In this document: positions 8,502 through 18,792 of the stretch, piece by piece
Layout: every line of letters starts with the position of its first letter
Position numbering within the stretch: the first letter of the stretch is position 1
NCBI GenBank assembly: GCA_034190295.1
Contig: JAXHSW010000002.1
Span: 1-64,000 of the forward strand
Reading direction: 5' to 3'
DNA length: 64,000 bases
Origin: Okeania sp034190295
GTDB taxonomy: Bacteria; Cyanobacteriota; Cyanobacteriia; Cyanobacteriales; Microcoleaceae
The notes under the pieces: model-generated
Databases searched by the model: none
What the model saw: only the letters and a program-made list of their open reading frames with translations
What the model was told of the DNA's origin: nothing
Program-made: the position numbers and the translations under genes

Positions 8502-10673
8502 ATGTCCAAAAACAAAAGGAATGAGAAAGAAAGTACAGAAATTAAGGCAGAAAAAAAATTTAGCGACCCACAATACTACTTTAACAGAGAATTTAGTTGG
8601 TTAGAGTTTAACCGTAGAGTTTTATCTGAAGGTTTAGACTCCCGTACTCCTTTATTAGAGCGTTTAAAGTTTTTAGGAATTTTTAGTTCTAATTTAGATG
8701 AATACTTCATGGTCAGGGTAGCAATTCTGAAAAAACAAATAGAAGCTGAAGTTAATAAATTAACTCCAGATGGTCGTACTCCCCAAAAACAACTTGATGG
8801 GATTAATCACAGACTATTACCAATGGTTTCTTTACAACATCAATTCTTTGAGCAAACCCTAAGACCAGAACTAGCAAAAAATGGTATTTATATCCTAAAT
8901 TATATAGACTTAAATCAAGAACAAAAAATATATCTACAAAAGTATTTTGAAGAACAGATATTTCCAGTTTTAACACCTTTAGCTATTGATGCTAGTCACC
9001 CTTTTCCCTATCTATCTAATCTCAGTTTTAATTTAGCAGTAATGCTGAAAAATCCAGAAACTCAGGAAGATTTATTAGCCAGAATTAAAGTCCCCAAAAT
9101 ATTACCTCGGTTTTTGCCCTTGCCAGAAAAATTACAGAGACAAGGTAAGGATGAAATAGTAAATTGGATGGGAGTGCCTCTCGAACAAATTATTGCTCAC
9201 AATTTGGGTGCTCTGTTTCCTGGTATGGATATCCAAGAATATCACCTATTTCGGGTTACTCGTGATGCCGATCTATCAGTGCAAGAAGATGAAGGCGATG
9301 ACTTGCTCTTGGCGATCGAAAAAGAACTAAGAAAACGCCGTATTGGTGGTACCGTAGTGAGAATGGAAATTAATCCAACAATGCCGAGTACATTAAAAAA
9401 GATGTTAATGGAAAAGTTGGAGCTGTTAGAAAAGGATGTATACACAGTCGATGGATTACTCGATCTCAAAGATTTGATGTCATTCATGGGGTTGCCATTG
9501 CCAAAACTCAAAGATCCAAATTGGGCATCTACTGTGCCATCTCGGTTGCAACATCATGGCGATCGCATAGCAACTTCTGACCGTAATAAGAATAATGGCA
9601 TGGACTTTTTTTCAGTCATTCGCCAGAAAGATTTATTGGTACATCATCCATATCACTCTTTTACAAATACGGTACAAAATTTTATTACTCAAGCTGCCCA
9701 CGATCCTCATGTTTTGGCAATTAAGATGACTCTCTACCGCACTTCTGGAGATTCACCTATTATCAATGCTTTGATTGCTGGAGCAGCAAATGGCAAACAA
9801 GTAGCAGTATTGGTGGAATTGAAAGCAAGATTTGATGAAGAAAATAATATTCAGTGGGCGCGGAAGTTAGAACAATCTGGCGTTCATGTTGTTTATGGTT
9901 TAGCAGGTCTGAAGACTCATACGAAAATTGTGATGGTGGTGCGTCAGGAGGAAGGTCATATCCGTCGCTATGTTCATATTGGCACTGGTAACTATAATCC
10001 CAAGACAGCTAAGTTTTATACTGATTTAGGTTTATTTAGCAGTTGCCCAGAGTTAGGAGCAGATTTAACTGATTTGTTTAATTTCTTGACAGGATATTCG
10101 CGTCAGCAGTCTTATCGGAAATTGTTGATAGCTCCTGTAAATATGCGCGATCGCTTTATTAAGCTAATTAATCGTGAAATTGAGAATTGCAAAAATGGAG
10201 AAACAGGTCGCATTGTTGCTAAGATGAATTCTTTGGTGGACTCTAAAATAATTGCTAAGTTATACGAAGCTTCTCAAGCAGGGGTGAAAATTGATTTGAT
10301 TATACGAGGTATTTGTTGTCTGTGTCCTGGTTTAGAGGGTGTAAGTGAAAATATTAAGGTAGTAAGTATTATTGGGCGTTATTTAGAACACTCTCGTATT
10401 TTCTATTTCTACAATAATGCTCAAGAGGAATTATATATTGGTTCTGCGGACTGGATGCCTCGCAATCTTGACCGTCGGGTAGAAGCTATTACGCCTATTG
10501 AAGATCCTGACTTAACGAAGGAGTTGCAAGAGATTATGGGTATTCTGTTATCTGACAACCGTCAAGCTTGGGATTTACAATCAGATGGTCAGTATATTCA
10601 GCGTCACCCTGTTAAAAATTCTCCAGAATTGGGTTCTCATAAAATTTTGATGGAAACGGCAGTGAGTAATTAG
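8502..10673 (+). CDS. ppk1: Polyphosphate kinase 1
   Basis: 723 aa, full length for PPK1. It reversibly transfers the ATP terminal phosphate to polyphosphate chains. The N-domain begins with FNREFSWLEFNRRVL and FLGIFSSNLDEYFMVRVA. The head domain follows, and the C-terminal phospholipase-D-like domains contain HHPYHSF and IKMTLYRTSGDSPII. The two catalytic histidines are visible at residues 473 (KTHTKIV) and 492 (YVHIGTGNYNP). Their 19-residue spacing matches His435/His454 of the E. coli enzyme. The late SADWMPRNLDRRVE motif is also present. The gene is monocistronic here with AT-rich flanks. I looked for an obvious Pho box upstream and did not see a convincing one. Confidence 0.95.
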   Translation: MSKNKRNEKESTEIKAEKKFSDPQYYFNREFSWLEFNRRVLSEGLDSRTPLLERLKFLGIFSSNLDEYFMVRVAILKKQIEAEVNKLTPDGRTPQKQLDGINHRLLPMVSLQHQFFEQTLRPELAKNGIYILNYIDLNQEQKIYLQKYFEEQIFPVLTPLAIDASHPFPYLSNLSFNLAVMLKNPETQEDLLARIKVPKILPRFLPLPEKLQRQGKDEIVNWMGVPLEQIIAHNLGALFPGMDIQEYHLFRVTRDADLSVQEDEGDDLLLAIEKELRKRRIGGTVVRMEINPTMPSTLKKMLMEKLELLEKDVYTVDGLLDLKDLMSFMGLPLPKLKDPNWASTVPSRLQHHGDRIATSDRNKNNGMDFFSVIRQKDLLVHHPYHSFTNTVQNFITQAAHDPHVLAIKMTLYRTSGDSPIINALIAGAANGKQVAVLVELKARFDEENNIQWARKLEQSGVHVVYGLAGLKTHTKIVMVVRQEEGHIRRYVHIGTGNYNPKTAKFYTDLGLFSSCPELGADLTDLFNFLTGYSRQQSYRKLLIAPVNMRDRFIKLINREIENCKNGETGRIVAKMNSLVDSKIIAKLYEASQAGVKIDLIIRGICCLCPGLEGVSENIKVVSIIGRYLEHSRIFYFYNNAQEELYIGSADWMPRNLDRRVEAITPIEDPDLTKELQEIMGILLSDNRQAWDLQSDGQYIQRHPVKNSPELGSHKILMETAVSN

Positions 10674-11280
10674 GGTTTGCTGAAGAAAGGAGAGTGTGGT
10701 CCGTGTGGTCCGTGTGGTCCGTGGAGGAGTAGGGGAGGGTGGGGAGTGGGGGAGTGGAGGAGTAGGGGAGTGGGGGAAATTGAGAAAGATTTGGCAATGG
10801 TGCTTGTGATGGAACATTTTTTTTACCGACAGGACTTACGCAAATCCGGTTAAACAGCCATAGAATAGTTAAGTCAGGAGTCCTCAGTCCTCAGTCCTCA
10901 GTCCTCAGTCCTCAGGAGGAGAAAGATAAGACAAGATGAGGGTAGTTATGGCAATTGGAGAATTTTTTTTATGTCCAATTAAACGGGTTTGATATTATCG
11001 GGGTTAAGACTGAGGCATTGCGGGTTAAGACATTGCAGCATAATAATAAGTTTTCCGATCAAAATTTGTGAGAGGATTTGGGGACCAAACCCCCTACCAT
11101 TTTAGCTGATTTAAGTTTGCTTGAAAATATCTCCCATAAACCCGGTTTCTAGCTCGATCGTGCAGAAGTCCCATATTTTTTTCTCAACAGTAGCAAATAT
11201 AACATTATTATTTACTGAACTAAATAATATATAGATAGATATAATTCAATTATCATAAAAACTATAGTGCTAGAGTAAAA
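10674..11280. repeat. Intergenic spacer with minisatellites
   Basis: GTGTGGTCC tandem copies (10694-10725), a GGGGAGTGG-like run (10735-10775) and TCCTCAG repeats (10877-10917). A MITE-2 left end (CAGGACTTACGCA) lies at about 10830-10842. No gene is seen. Confidence 0.6.
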
Positions 11281-11790
11281 ATGACTATTATCACAACTAG
11301 AGAAGCAGCTTTTTTATTAGGTATCTGTTGTCAACGAGTGAGAGTCTTGCTTGCTCAAAAAAGAATTAAAGGTGCTTATAAGCATAACGGATTTTGGCAA
11401 ATACCTCTTTATGGGAAAATGCCTGTGGTCATACCGGGCAAAAGAGGTCCGAAAGGTGTTTGGTGTCATCACAAACGAAAGAAGCCGACCATAGTTCATG
11501 TTAATCAACATAGAATTAGAAAAAATGGAGATAGAATTAGAAACGATCCTCTAATGACTCCCGACCAATTAATACCAGTAGTCTGCTTGAAGCAGACAAA
11601 TCGTAACGATTTTGGTTATCAGATGATTATTGAGGGTCCGTGTCGTATAGTTTATCGGCCTTACGAACCCTTGGATTGTGGGGCGCATTTGTGGATTGAG
11701 ACATACGAGCCTGTGCAATTTGTGGATACTCAGTTTAAACCTTTTGCAGCTAGACGAAGTTATAAAAATGTCAAACGTCAATATGGTTAA
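11281..11790 (+). CDS. Small helix-turn-helix DNA-binding protein, uncharacterised
   Basis: 169 aa. Residues ~5-45 (TTREAAFLLGICCQRVRVLL followed by AQKRIKGAYKHNGFWQIP) form a MerR/excisionase-like winged helix of the kind used to read a short DNA site. Residues 50-90 are very basic (GKRGPKGVWCHHKRKKP) and may add DNA contacts. The C-terminal half, with GYQMIIEGPCRIVYRPYE and LWIETYEPVQF, is not one I can name. The start ATG has only an AT-rich leader. It lies between ppk1 and the convergent aspS and is probably transcribed alone. It could be a remnant of a mobile-element accessory gene or a stable regulator; the target is unknown. Confidence 0.65.
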   Translation: MTIITTREAAFLLGICCQRVRVLLAQKRIKGAYKHNGFWQIPLYGKMPVVIPGKRGPKGVWCHHKRKKPTIVHVNQHRIRKNGDRIRNDPLMTPDQLIPVVCLKQTNRNDFGYQMIIEGPCRIVYRPYEPLDCGAHLWIETYEPVQFVDTQFKPFAARRSYKNVKRQYG

Positions 11791-11892
11791 GTGGTTTAGT
11801 TGCAGTTGTTAGGCTTCCTTTTTCAGCAGAACTTGAAACTGTTGAACTAAGGTTATAGCGGTAGTCAAAAAGGTGATTATTTACAGAAAAGC

Positions 11893-11935
11893 TGAAACGG
11901 CAGAATGCTCATAAGCAAACTTCTGCCTTTCCGTT
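11893..11935. terminator. Possible bidirectional terminator hairpin between convergent genes
   Basis: GGCAGAA at 11899-11905 pairs with TTCTGCC at 11921-11927, followed by TTTCCGTTTG. It sits between the stop of the HTH gene and the stop of aspS. The T-tract is weak, so this is inference from position and stem. Confidence 0.35.
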
Positions 11936-11976
11936 TGTCATATTGCGTAAACAGCTCTCGCTGCCTTTTGCTATAA

Positions 11977-13764
11977 CTAAGACTTTGGTTTAGAAATCGA
12001 ACTAACGTGCAACTCTTTCAATTGCTTTTTATCAACTTCAGACGGTGCATTTGTCAACAAACATTTAGCCTGCTGAGTCTTCGGAAATGCAATTACATCT
12101 CGAATTGATTCTTCACCAGCTAACAACATCACCAATCGGTCTAAACCATAAGCAATACCGCCATGGGGGGGAGTGCCATATTCAAAAGCTTCCAACAAAA
12201 AGCCGAACTTACTATCAGCTTCTTCATCAGATAAACCAATAGCTTCAAACACTTTTTCCTGAATATTTCGTTGATATATCCGCAGACTACCACCGCCGAT
12301 TTCATAACCATTAAAAACCAAATCATAAGCCTGCGCTCGTGCTGTTTTCAAGTCATTAATATCGTCTGGGTGAGGTGCAGTAAATGGGTGATGCAAAGCT
12401 TCCAAACGTTTTTCATCCTGATTCCATTCAAACATAGGAAAATCTGTCACCCACAATAGACTGATTTTATCGCGGTCAATTAATCCCAACTCTTCACCCA
12501 CTACTAAGCGCAAACGGTCTAAAGTTTTGTTGACAGTATTCACATCACCAGCGCCAAATAATAGCAGATGACCTGGTTTTGCTCCCGTGCGTTCTAACAA
12601 CTCCTGTTTTTGTTCGTCGGTGAGGTTGTCTTTGATAGCTCCAATAGTGTCAATTTTGCCTCCCTCTTTGACACGAATATAAGCCAAACCTTTGGCACCT
12701 GCTTCACTTGCTTCTTTAAATAAATCGCCACCGGGTTTAATTCTAACATTGGAGATAGCATCGTTACCTCCAGGAATAGGCAACACTTTCACTATTCCAC
12801 CAGCAGCAACCGCTCCAGAAAATACTTTGAAACCAGAATCTTTCACTAAGTCGGAGACATCCACCAACTCTAACCCAAACCGAATATCTGGTTTATCGCT
12901 GCCATAACGATCCATTGCTTCTGCATAAGTCAAGCGAGGAAATGGTAGAGGTAAATCTACACCTTTGACTTTCTCAAAAATATATCTCACCAACTCCTCA
13001 TTTAATTGGATAATTTCCTCCTGAGACATGAAACTCATTTCCATATCTAACTGAGTAAATTCTGGCTGTCTATCCGCTCGCAAATCTTCATCCCGGAAAC
13101 AACGGGCGATTTGATAGTAACGGTCAAAACCAGACACCATCAACATTTGTTTGAACAGTTGGGGAGACTGGGGTAGGGCAAACCACTCCCCTGCATGAAC
13201 GCGACTAGGCACAAGATAATCCCGCGCTCCTTCTGGAGTAGAGCGAGTGAGAATGGGAGTTTCGATTTCTATGAAATTTTGTTCGTCTTCCAGGAAACGA
13301 CGGATCGCTTTGATGACTTCATGGCGCAGTTGCAGGTTTTTAGTCATACGTTCCCTTCTCAAATCTAAGTAGCGATATTTGAGTCGCAACTCTTCCCGGA
13401 CAGATTCTGTTTCGGCAGTGGAAACTTGAAATGGTAATTGTTTCCCTAAACTATTCAACAGTTTAATGTCATCGGCATAAATTTCTACTTCGCCAGTAGG
13501 AAGTTTGGGGTTGAGAGATTCTTCTGGACGACGACTGACTCGACCTGTAATTTGCACGACATATTCATTGCGAATATCTCCAGCTATTTGATATGAGTCA
13601 GGAGTCCGCTCTGGGTCACTAACAATTTGGACAATACCCGTGCGATCGCGCAAGTCTAAAAAAATTACGCCCCCATGGTCTCGACGACGGTCTACCCATC
13701 CACAGAGGTTTACAGTTTCTTCAATATTATTACTATTTAGTTGGCCGCAATAATAGGTTCGCAT
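11977..13764 (-). CDS. aspS: Aspartyl-tRNA synthetase
   Basis: 595 aa, bacterial-type length. The N-terminal OB-fold anticodon-binding domain opens with MRTYYCGQL and CGWVDRRRDHGGVIFLDLRD. Class II catalytic motifs follow: motif 1 around FIEIETPILTRSTPEGARD, motif 2 as QIARCFRDEDLRADRQPEFTQ and motif 3 as GIAYGLDRLVMLLAGEESIRD. The bacterial GAD insertion lies between them. The enzyme charges tRNA-Asp, and in many cyanobacteria also tRNA-Asn when AsnRS is absent; I cannot tell which applies. The gene is monocistronic and convergent with the HTH gene. Confidence 0.96.
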   Translation of the reverse strand: MRTYYCGQLNSNNIEETVNLCGWVDRRRDHGGVIFLDLRDRTGIVQIVSDPERTPDSYQIAGDIRNEYVVQITGRVSRRPEESLNPKLPTGEVEIYADDIKLLNSLGKQLPFQVSTAETESVREELRLKYRYLDLRRERMTKNLQLRHEVIKAIRRFLEDEQNFIEIETPILTRSTPEGARDYLVPSRVHAGEWFALPQSPQLFKQMLMVSGFDRYYQIARCFRDEDLRADRQPEFTQLDMEMSFMSQEEIIQLNEELVRYIFEKVKGVDLPLPFPRLTYAEAMDRYGSDKPDIRFGLELVDVSDLVKDSGFKVFSGAVAAGGIVKVLPIPGGNDAISNVRIKPGGDLFKEASEAGAKGLAYIRVKEGGKIDTIGAIKDNLTDEQKQELLERTGAKPGHLLLFGAGDVNTVNKTLDRLRLVVGEELGLIDRDKISLLWVTDFPMFEWNQDEKRLEALHHPFTAPHPDDINDLKTARAQAYDLVFNGYEIGGGSLRIYQRNIQEKVFEAIGLSDEEADSKFGFLLEAFEYGTPPHGGIAYGLDRLVMLLAGEESIRDVIAFPKTQQAKCLLTNAPSEVDKKQLKELHVSSISKPKS

Positions 13765-14030
13765 AATTATCTTACAAATTTAACTAAAAAATAAATTTTA
13801 TCATTATATTACTGGGATGCCGATAAATCATTAATAATTTTAGGTTAAATTCGGATTTAACAAACAAATATTGTTAGGACTTAGGGAGTACAACCTATTT
13901 TCGTCCGAAGCGACCGACAGGGTTTGCGGAGCAGTCCGGAACGGAAAGCAATCTCAAATCCTAGTTTTTCGTACCTCATGGGTAATATAGCAATTCTCAT
14001 ATTGGTGAGGTACGCGCATTCGTTTGTTTT

Positions 14031-14082
14031 AGGGAGTAGGGAGTAGGGAGTAGGGAGTAGGGAGTAGGGAGTAGGGAGTAGT
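14031..14082. repeat. Seven-base AGTAGGG minisatellite
   Basis: About seven head-to-tail copies of GGGAGTA. Similar CTCCCTA runs occur near 4865, so this is simple-sequence expansion rather than a specific element. Confidence 0.7.
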
Positions 14083-14148
14083 AATTCGAGAAACAGGGGA
14101 TAGAAAAAAAAGAAAAACAACTGTATCTCACAAAGCATGAGAAAGGCT

Positions 14149-14367
14149 ATATCATGTCCGGATGAGCACTTATAAATAAACGACCGAGGAGTCAGTCCTC
14201 AGGAGTCAGGAGGAAAAAACAAGGAAGAGGAGAAGAAAGTTTTTGATCGCTAACAGGACTTACGCAAATTGACTTTTAAAGCACCATTTGTAGGGGTAAA
14301 TTGCATTCCTACTCCTCATAAGTAGAGTCTCTGCGTAAGTCCTGACTAAATTAAGCGGACATGATAT
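14149..14367. repeat. MITE-1 copy with MITE-2 nested inside
   Basis: Ends ATATCATGTCCGG (14149-14161) and CGGACATGATAT (14356-14367). The extra length relative to the 157-bp copy at 5380 is largely explained by the MITE-2 insertion at 14254-14344. Nesting indicates MITE-2 moved after MITE-1. Confidence 0.6.
14254..14344. repeat. MITE-2 copy, inverted ends CAGGACTTACGCA
   Basis: Perfect 13-bp inverted ends: CAGGACTTACGCA on the left and TGCGTAAGTCCTG on the right, 91 bp. The interior shares TAGGGGTAAATTGCATTCCT with the copy at 17274-17367, in opposite orientation. Single ends are seen near 10830 and 50550. Confidence 0.7.
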
Positions 14368-14827
14368 AAGTCCTGATTGTAATATTTTCTTAGTAGTGGC
14401 GTGACACGCCTAAAACTGTATAGAACCCCTAACCGGATCTATTTAAAAGGGAGTGTGGGAGGTGTGGGAGGTGTGGGAGGTGTGGTCAGGGTGGGGAGTG
14501 TGGGGAGATGGAAGCATTATTCTACCTTTTTCCCCTATCCTCTAACTGGAACTCCTGGCTTCACCAGGACTGACTTCACCAGGACTTTGCCAAAAACCTG
14601 TACCGCTTGCAAAGATACGGTTAGGGGTTCTATAATAGATTTTTGTTTCTAGGTGTCTTTATCAAAATAACATGGGTCGCGCAACCCCGCCTTTTAAGGC
14701 GCAATATTTTTGGAGCTTTTCTCAAATCCCCTTCCCCTGCTAGCTCCCCTCCACGGTCGGGGCCCGCGGGTGGGTTAGGGGTGGGTACACTTGCTGACTT
14801 GCACACCTTGCAGACTTGCTGACTTCG
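14368..14827. other. Intergenic spacer with GTGGGAGGT minisatellite
   Basis: GGAGTGTGGGAGGTGTGGGA repeats span 14450-14510, and CTTCACCAGGACT is duplicated at 14560-14585. Another GC-rich GGTCGGGGCCCGCGGGTGGG segment near 14755 resembles the interior of MITE-1. No gene is seen. Confidence 0.5.
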
Positions 14828-17245
14828 TTATCTCCCCATCTCCCCATCTCCCCATCTCCCCACACTCCCCACACTCCCCTTTTGACTTGCACATAGCGCT
14901 ATACTGCTAATAATCTGACTTAATGCTGCTGGTATTAAGGGAACCCAATAACCTTGAATGAGTAGGAATAAACAGCTACTATACAAAATTAGAATAGCTC
15001 CTACGTTAACAATAATAGAAATTGGAACTGAGCGGATTTGCCAAACTAATATTCCTCCTATGACAGACCAACTCCAAATCCATAGACCATCTCCCCACCA
15101 CTGCCAAACTTTTAATAAAGAGCGATCGTCAAGTACAGCACTGATAATTTGACTGGTCATTTGTGCTTGTACAAATACACCACGCATCTGTTGACTAGAC
15201 TGTCTATTCAAACTGTAGGGAGTAAAAAAATCATCTGGTTTACTTTCAGCAGTTACCCCAATTATTACAATTTTATTTTTTGCTACACTGAGGTCAACTT
15301 CATTCTGGAGTACATCCTTCAGAGTAACTGACTCAGCAATTTTTCCGGAACGATAGTTCAGCAACATTTGATATCCTCTATTATCAATGTTTTGCTAACC
15401 TCCTGCTGGAGTTTCTTTTATTCGCTGGAAAAGCACTTGACCGAGACGCAAGTGAGATTCAGTAGTTATTTCTGCCTTAATTCCTTCAAATGATAAATAG
15501 TTTTGTGCTAACGCCATACTTAAGGAGTGTTTAGTCGGGCAAAATTCACTGTCTTCCATTTGCCATAAATAACGTCGGAGAATGCCATCCCTATCTACAA
15601 TTACATCACTAAATTTGACTCGCTCTTTTGGTACTTCTGGTGGTGGTTTTATTGCCTCAGTTTTAGATTCAGGATGTTTACAAATAACAAATAAATCTAT
15701 ATTTTCTTTTAGTTGTTTAGCTAAATCAGTTTCTTCAGGGAATACAGGAAAATCACGATAAATATCTAAACCAATAGCACGAGGTTGATGGGGTTTTAGT
15801 TTAACTAAAATTTGAGCTAGTGCTGTATCTGATAAAGAAGAATCTGTATAACTTTTCATTCCCATTTCACGTTGATATTTTAAGTCATTTTCTGTTACTT
15901 CAATAACTAATAAACGGGGGTCAATTCCTTCATTGGGACGCAGACGCATTAATTTGTCGTAGGTTTTTAATTCCCAATATTCTAAAATTCCTAAGTGTCT
16001 AATACTACTTACTGTCAAGGTGACAAATATACTGACAGTTGCTAAGAATACTGGTTTTAAATATTGTCTAAATTTAGGTGGTAATAAATCTGGAAAATTA
16101 TTTGATTTGTCTGCAAATTTAGGAATAATTCCTGCTCTTAATTGTTGTAGAGTTGGAGGTATTGTTGTGGGGTTTTGAAACAGAACTGGCAACCAACTAG
16201 CATAGGGGGAATTTGTTTCTACACCTTGTAGTCTTTGTTGCGATCGCTGCACTGCTGCATTTAAAGTCAATGGTTGTTGATTTTCAGTATTATTTAACTC
16301 TTCCAGCAGATATTTGAGGAATTTTTTAGCCACATTATTTGGAATGATTTCCCGCATCACAATTAAGTGGGGAATTTGTAATTCTACTAGCTGTGATGCT
16401 AATCCTAAACCATCACAAGAATTAAAAAGTGCGAGCTGTAATCCATTAGCAATGGCTTGTTTTAAGCCATATTTTAATTCTTCAATTGTGAGGCTTTCTG
16501 TCTCATTAATATAAATTTTTCCCTTTTCTTGTTCGGTTCTACTATGACCAGCAAAATATAGAATATCCCAGTTTTTTGCCCAGAGTTGCTCATTAATATC
16601 TTGACGCCTTGGTTGATTAAGATGATGAATTTCTGAGCAAATAATTTTTTCTAGATGTTTTTTCTCTTCTGTATAATCAAGCTCTTTTTCTCCAAATATT
16701 GCTAATATTTTGAGTTTTTTTTGTGGCTTTCTATATTGCTTAATGTCGGTAATTTTTGCGCCACTAAAAACCAATGAGGCTAAATTATAATCATCAAAAA
16801 ATCTCCAGCGATGCCAAGGTAGTCTTTGTAAATTAATATCATCAGTTTGAATGATAAAACGAGTTTTTATAGATTTATCTAATTTTTGTAAAAGTAATTC
16901 TTGAGCTGGTCTAAAATCCTCTGAATCTAGCCATTGATTCAAACATGATTCTAATTGTTGTGCTACTTTTTCACATTCTTCTTGAGGATTTACATTAGTT
17001 TTTTGTTGACTATTTGATTCTTCTGTTTCTAATTCAATTCTAGTAGATAAACCAAGGAAAGGTGGATGAAGTTGTTGATAATAAAATTGAAAATATTCAT
17101 ATAATAAAGAAATTTCAGAATTTTTTGGTAAATGAGCGCTACATTCAACTTCATGTTGTTTTCCTTCTTTTCCTATACTTAAGTGAACAGGAAATCCATT
17201 CTCCCAATTACCAGACAAAATCCTGAGAACGACTAGCTGACTCAT
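14828..17245 (-). pseudogene. CHAT-CHASE2 membrane protein interrupted by an in-frame TAG
   Basis: Reads as one gene of about 804 codons. Residues 1-365 form a CHAT (caspase-like HetF/TPR-associated) domain with candidate catalytic His234 (YFAGHS) and Cys277 (FNSCDG). A membrane helix lies near residues 390-412. CHASE2, a predicted extracellular sensory domain, begins near residue 430 (DPRLLVIEVTENDL, AIGLDIYRDFPV). The first frame ends at TAG (15397-15395) after LFQRIKETPAGG. The same frame continues QNIDNRGYQMLLNYRSGKIAE to 14828, completing CHASE2 and two or three C-terminal membrane helices. One base change could explain the stop; homologues tend to have a residue such as Tyr there, from memory. 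The last residues run into a CTCCCCAT minisatellite. It is either a recent nonsense mutation, sequencing error or readthrough. Confidence 0.8.
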
Positions 17246-17273
17246 ATTACAGTTATAATAGTTCGGTACTGGT

Positions 17274-17367
17274 CAGGACTTACGCACGGACACGCTTATC
17301 CAGTGAGTAGGAATGCAATTTACCCCTACATATGGCGCTTTCAAGGGAGTTGCATGCGTAAGTCCTG
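17274..17367. repeat. MITE-2 copy between divergent CHAT-CHASE2 and DUF928 genes
   Basis: Ends CAGGACTTACGCA and TGCGTAAGTCCTG, 94 bp, internal AGGAATGCAATTTACCCCTA. It fills most of the ~150-bp space between the divergent starts at 17245 and 17396, so promoters for either gene must lie in or beside the element. Confidence 0.7.
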
Positions 17368-17395
17368 TTGGTTTGACAATTTCTATAATAGTCCT

Positions 17396-18202
17396 ATGAA
17401 TAAAGTTGTAAAATTTTGTTTATTATCAACTTTAATTGGCATTATTGTGGCACTTATTCCCACTTTTAATGCTTTTAACCAATTACAAATATTAACATAT
17501 AAAGCTAGTGCTGAAAATCAGAATAACTCCCGAATACGCTTTCAAATGCCAGAAGGGGAATCTCAAGGGTCTCCCGAAGGGGAATCTCAAGGGTCTCCCA
17601 ACAATAGAAAAGGTGCTGGTAGTCGCGGGGAATGTCCCAAAGTTGAACCACCTTTGACTGCTTTAGTACCTATAAACCCTCCTATATTAACCAGTGCCAA
17701 ATATCCGACTTTTTGGTTTTATATTCCTTATCCGGAAATACAGGGGTTAGAGGCAAAATTTGTGTTTGTGGCAAAACCAAGGAAAAAGGAAGATGGGGTT
17801 TATCGCGTTCAGTTTCCTCTAGAAAATACTCCTGGAATTATTCGAGTGACATTACCAGAAACGGAATCGCCTTTAGAAATTGACAGAGAATATTCTTGGG
17901 CATTTGCTGTTATCTGCGATCCAGAAGATTCTAGTCAAAATATTGCCATTTCTGGTGGGGTGCGACGAAAGTCTATTTCTGAGTTAGAGAGTGAGTTAGG
18001 TGCTGCTGTTTTAGGACGCGATCGCGCAATTATTTATGCTGCTAATGGTCTCTGGTTAGATAGTTTGACCAGTTTAGCAGAATTGCGACTAGCTAAACCG
18101 AAGGATGATACGGTTAAAACTGACTGGGAAGATTTACTGGGAGCAGAAGCAGTGAAGTTAGATAAATTTTCTGACAAACCTATTGTTGATTGTTGTAAAT
18201 AG
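17396..18202 (+). CDS. DUF928 domain protein, exported
   Basis: 268 aa from the ATG at 17396. An upstream in-frame extension to 17303 would run through the MITE-2 element and is rejected. A signal peptide or anchor covers residues ~4-28 (VVKFCLLSTLIGIIVALIPT). A perfect duplication, PEGESQGS twice, lies near residue 50. The DUF928 core follows: LTALVPINPP, the WFYIPYP segment, GIIRVTLPET, YSWAFAVICDPED and the late GLWLDSLTSLAELR helix. DUF928 is a cyanobacterial family of unknown function often found beside CHASE2/CHAT genes and secretion genes. Here it is divergent from CHAT-CHASE2. Location is probably periplasmic or outer-membrane facing. Confidence 0.85.
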   Translation: MNKVVKFCLLSTLIGIIVALIPTFNAFNQLQILTYKASAENQNNSRIRFQMPEGESQGSPEGESQGSPNNRKGAGSRGECPKVEPPLTALVPINPPILTSAKYPTFWFYIPYPEIQGLEAKFVFVAKPRKKEDGVYRVQFPLENTPGIIRVTLPETESPLEIDREYSWAFAVICDPEDSSQNIAISGGVRRKSISELESELGAAVLGRDRAIIYAANGLWLDSLTSLAELRLAKPKDDTVKTDWEDLLGAEAVKLDKFSDKPIVDCCK

Positions 18203-18209
18203 GAAGCTA

Positions 18210-18700
18210 GCTAGACACGGATTATGCCACGGATACACGGATTTGGATTGGTTTGTTCTGGTATTTGCGGCCAGCTAGACAGCTAGACACGGATTATGCC
18301 ACGGATACACGGATATGGATTGGTTTGTTCTGACATTTGCGGTCAGATAGACAGCTAGACAGCTAGACACTGATTATGCCACGGATACACGGATGAAGAT
18401 TGATTAGTCCTGACATTTGCGACCAGCTAGACACTGATTATGCCACGGATACACGGATATGGATTGCCTAATTCTGGTATTTGCGGCCAGCTAGACAGCT
18501 AGACACGGATTATGCCACGGATACACGGATATAGATTGGTTAGTCCTGACATTTGTGGCCAGCTAGACACTGATTATGCCACGGATACACGGATGAAGAT
18601 TGATTAGTCCTGACATTTGCGACCAGCTAGACACGGATTATGCCACGGATACACGGATATAGATTGGTTAGTCCTGACAATGGATTGCCTAATTCTGGTA
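18210..18700. repeat. Tandem array of a ~60-70-bp unit carrying the CACGGATTATGCC element
   Basis: About seven copies of a unit that includes CAGCTAGACACGGATTATGC, CACGGATACACGGATA and TTGGTTAGTCCTGACATTTG. Copies start near 18214, 18287, 18367, 18434, 18503, 18569 and 18633. Units differ by small indels and by whether the CAGCTAGA phrase is doubled. The spacer between DUF928 and the GxxExxY gene consists mainly of this array. Confidence 0.85.
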
Positions 18701-18792
18701 TTTGTGGTTAAATTATTTTCTAGTAATGGGGATGGCAGTAGAACCATCAATTTTATAGTTTAAGATTTTTTTTCTGATCTGAAGGTGCAAAT

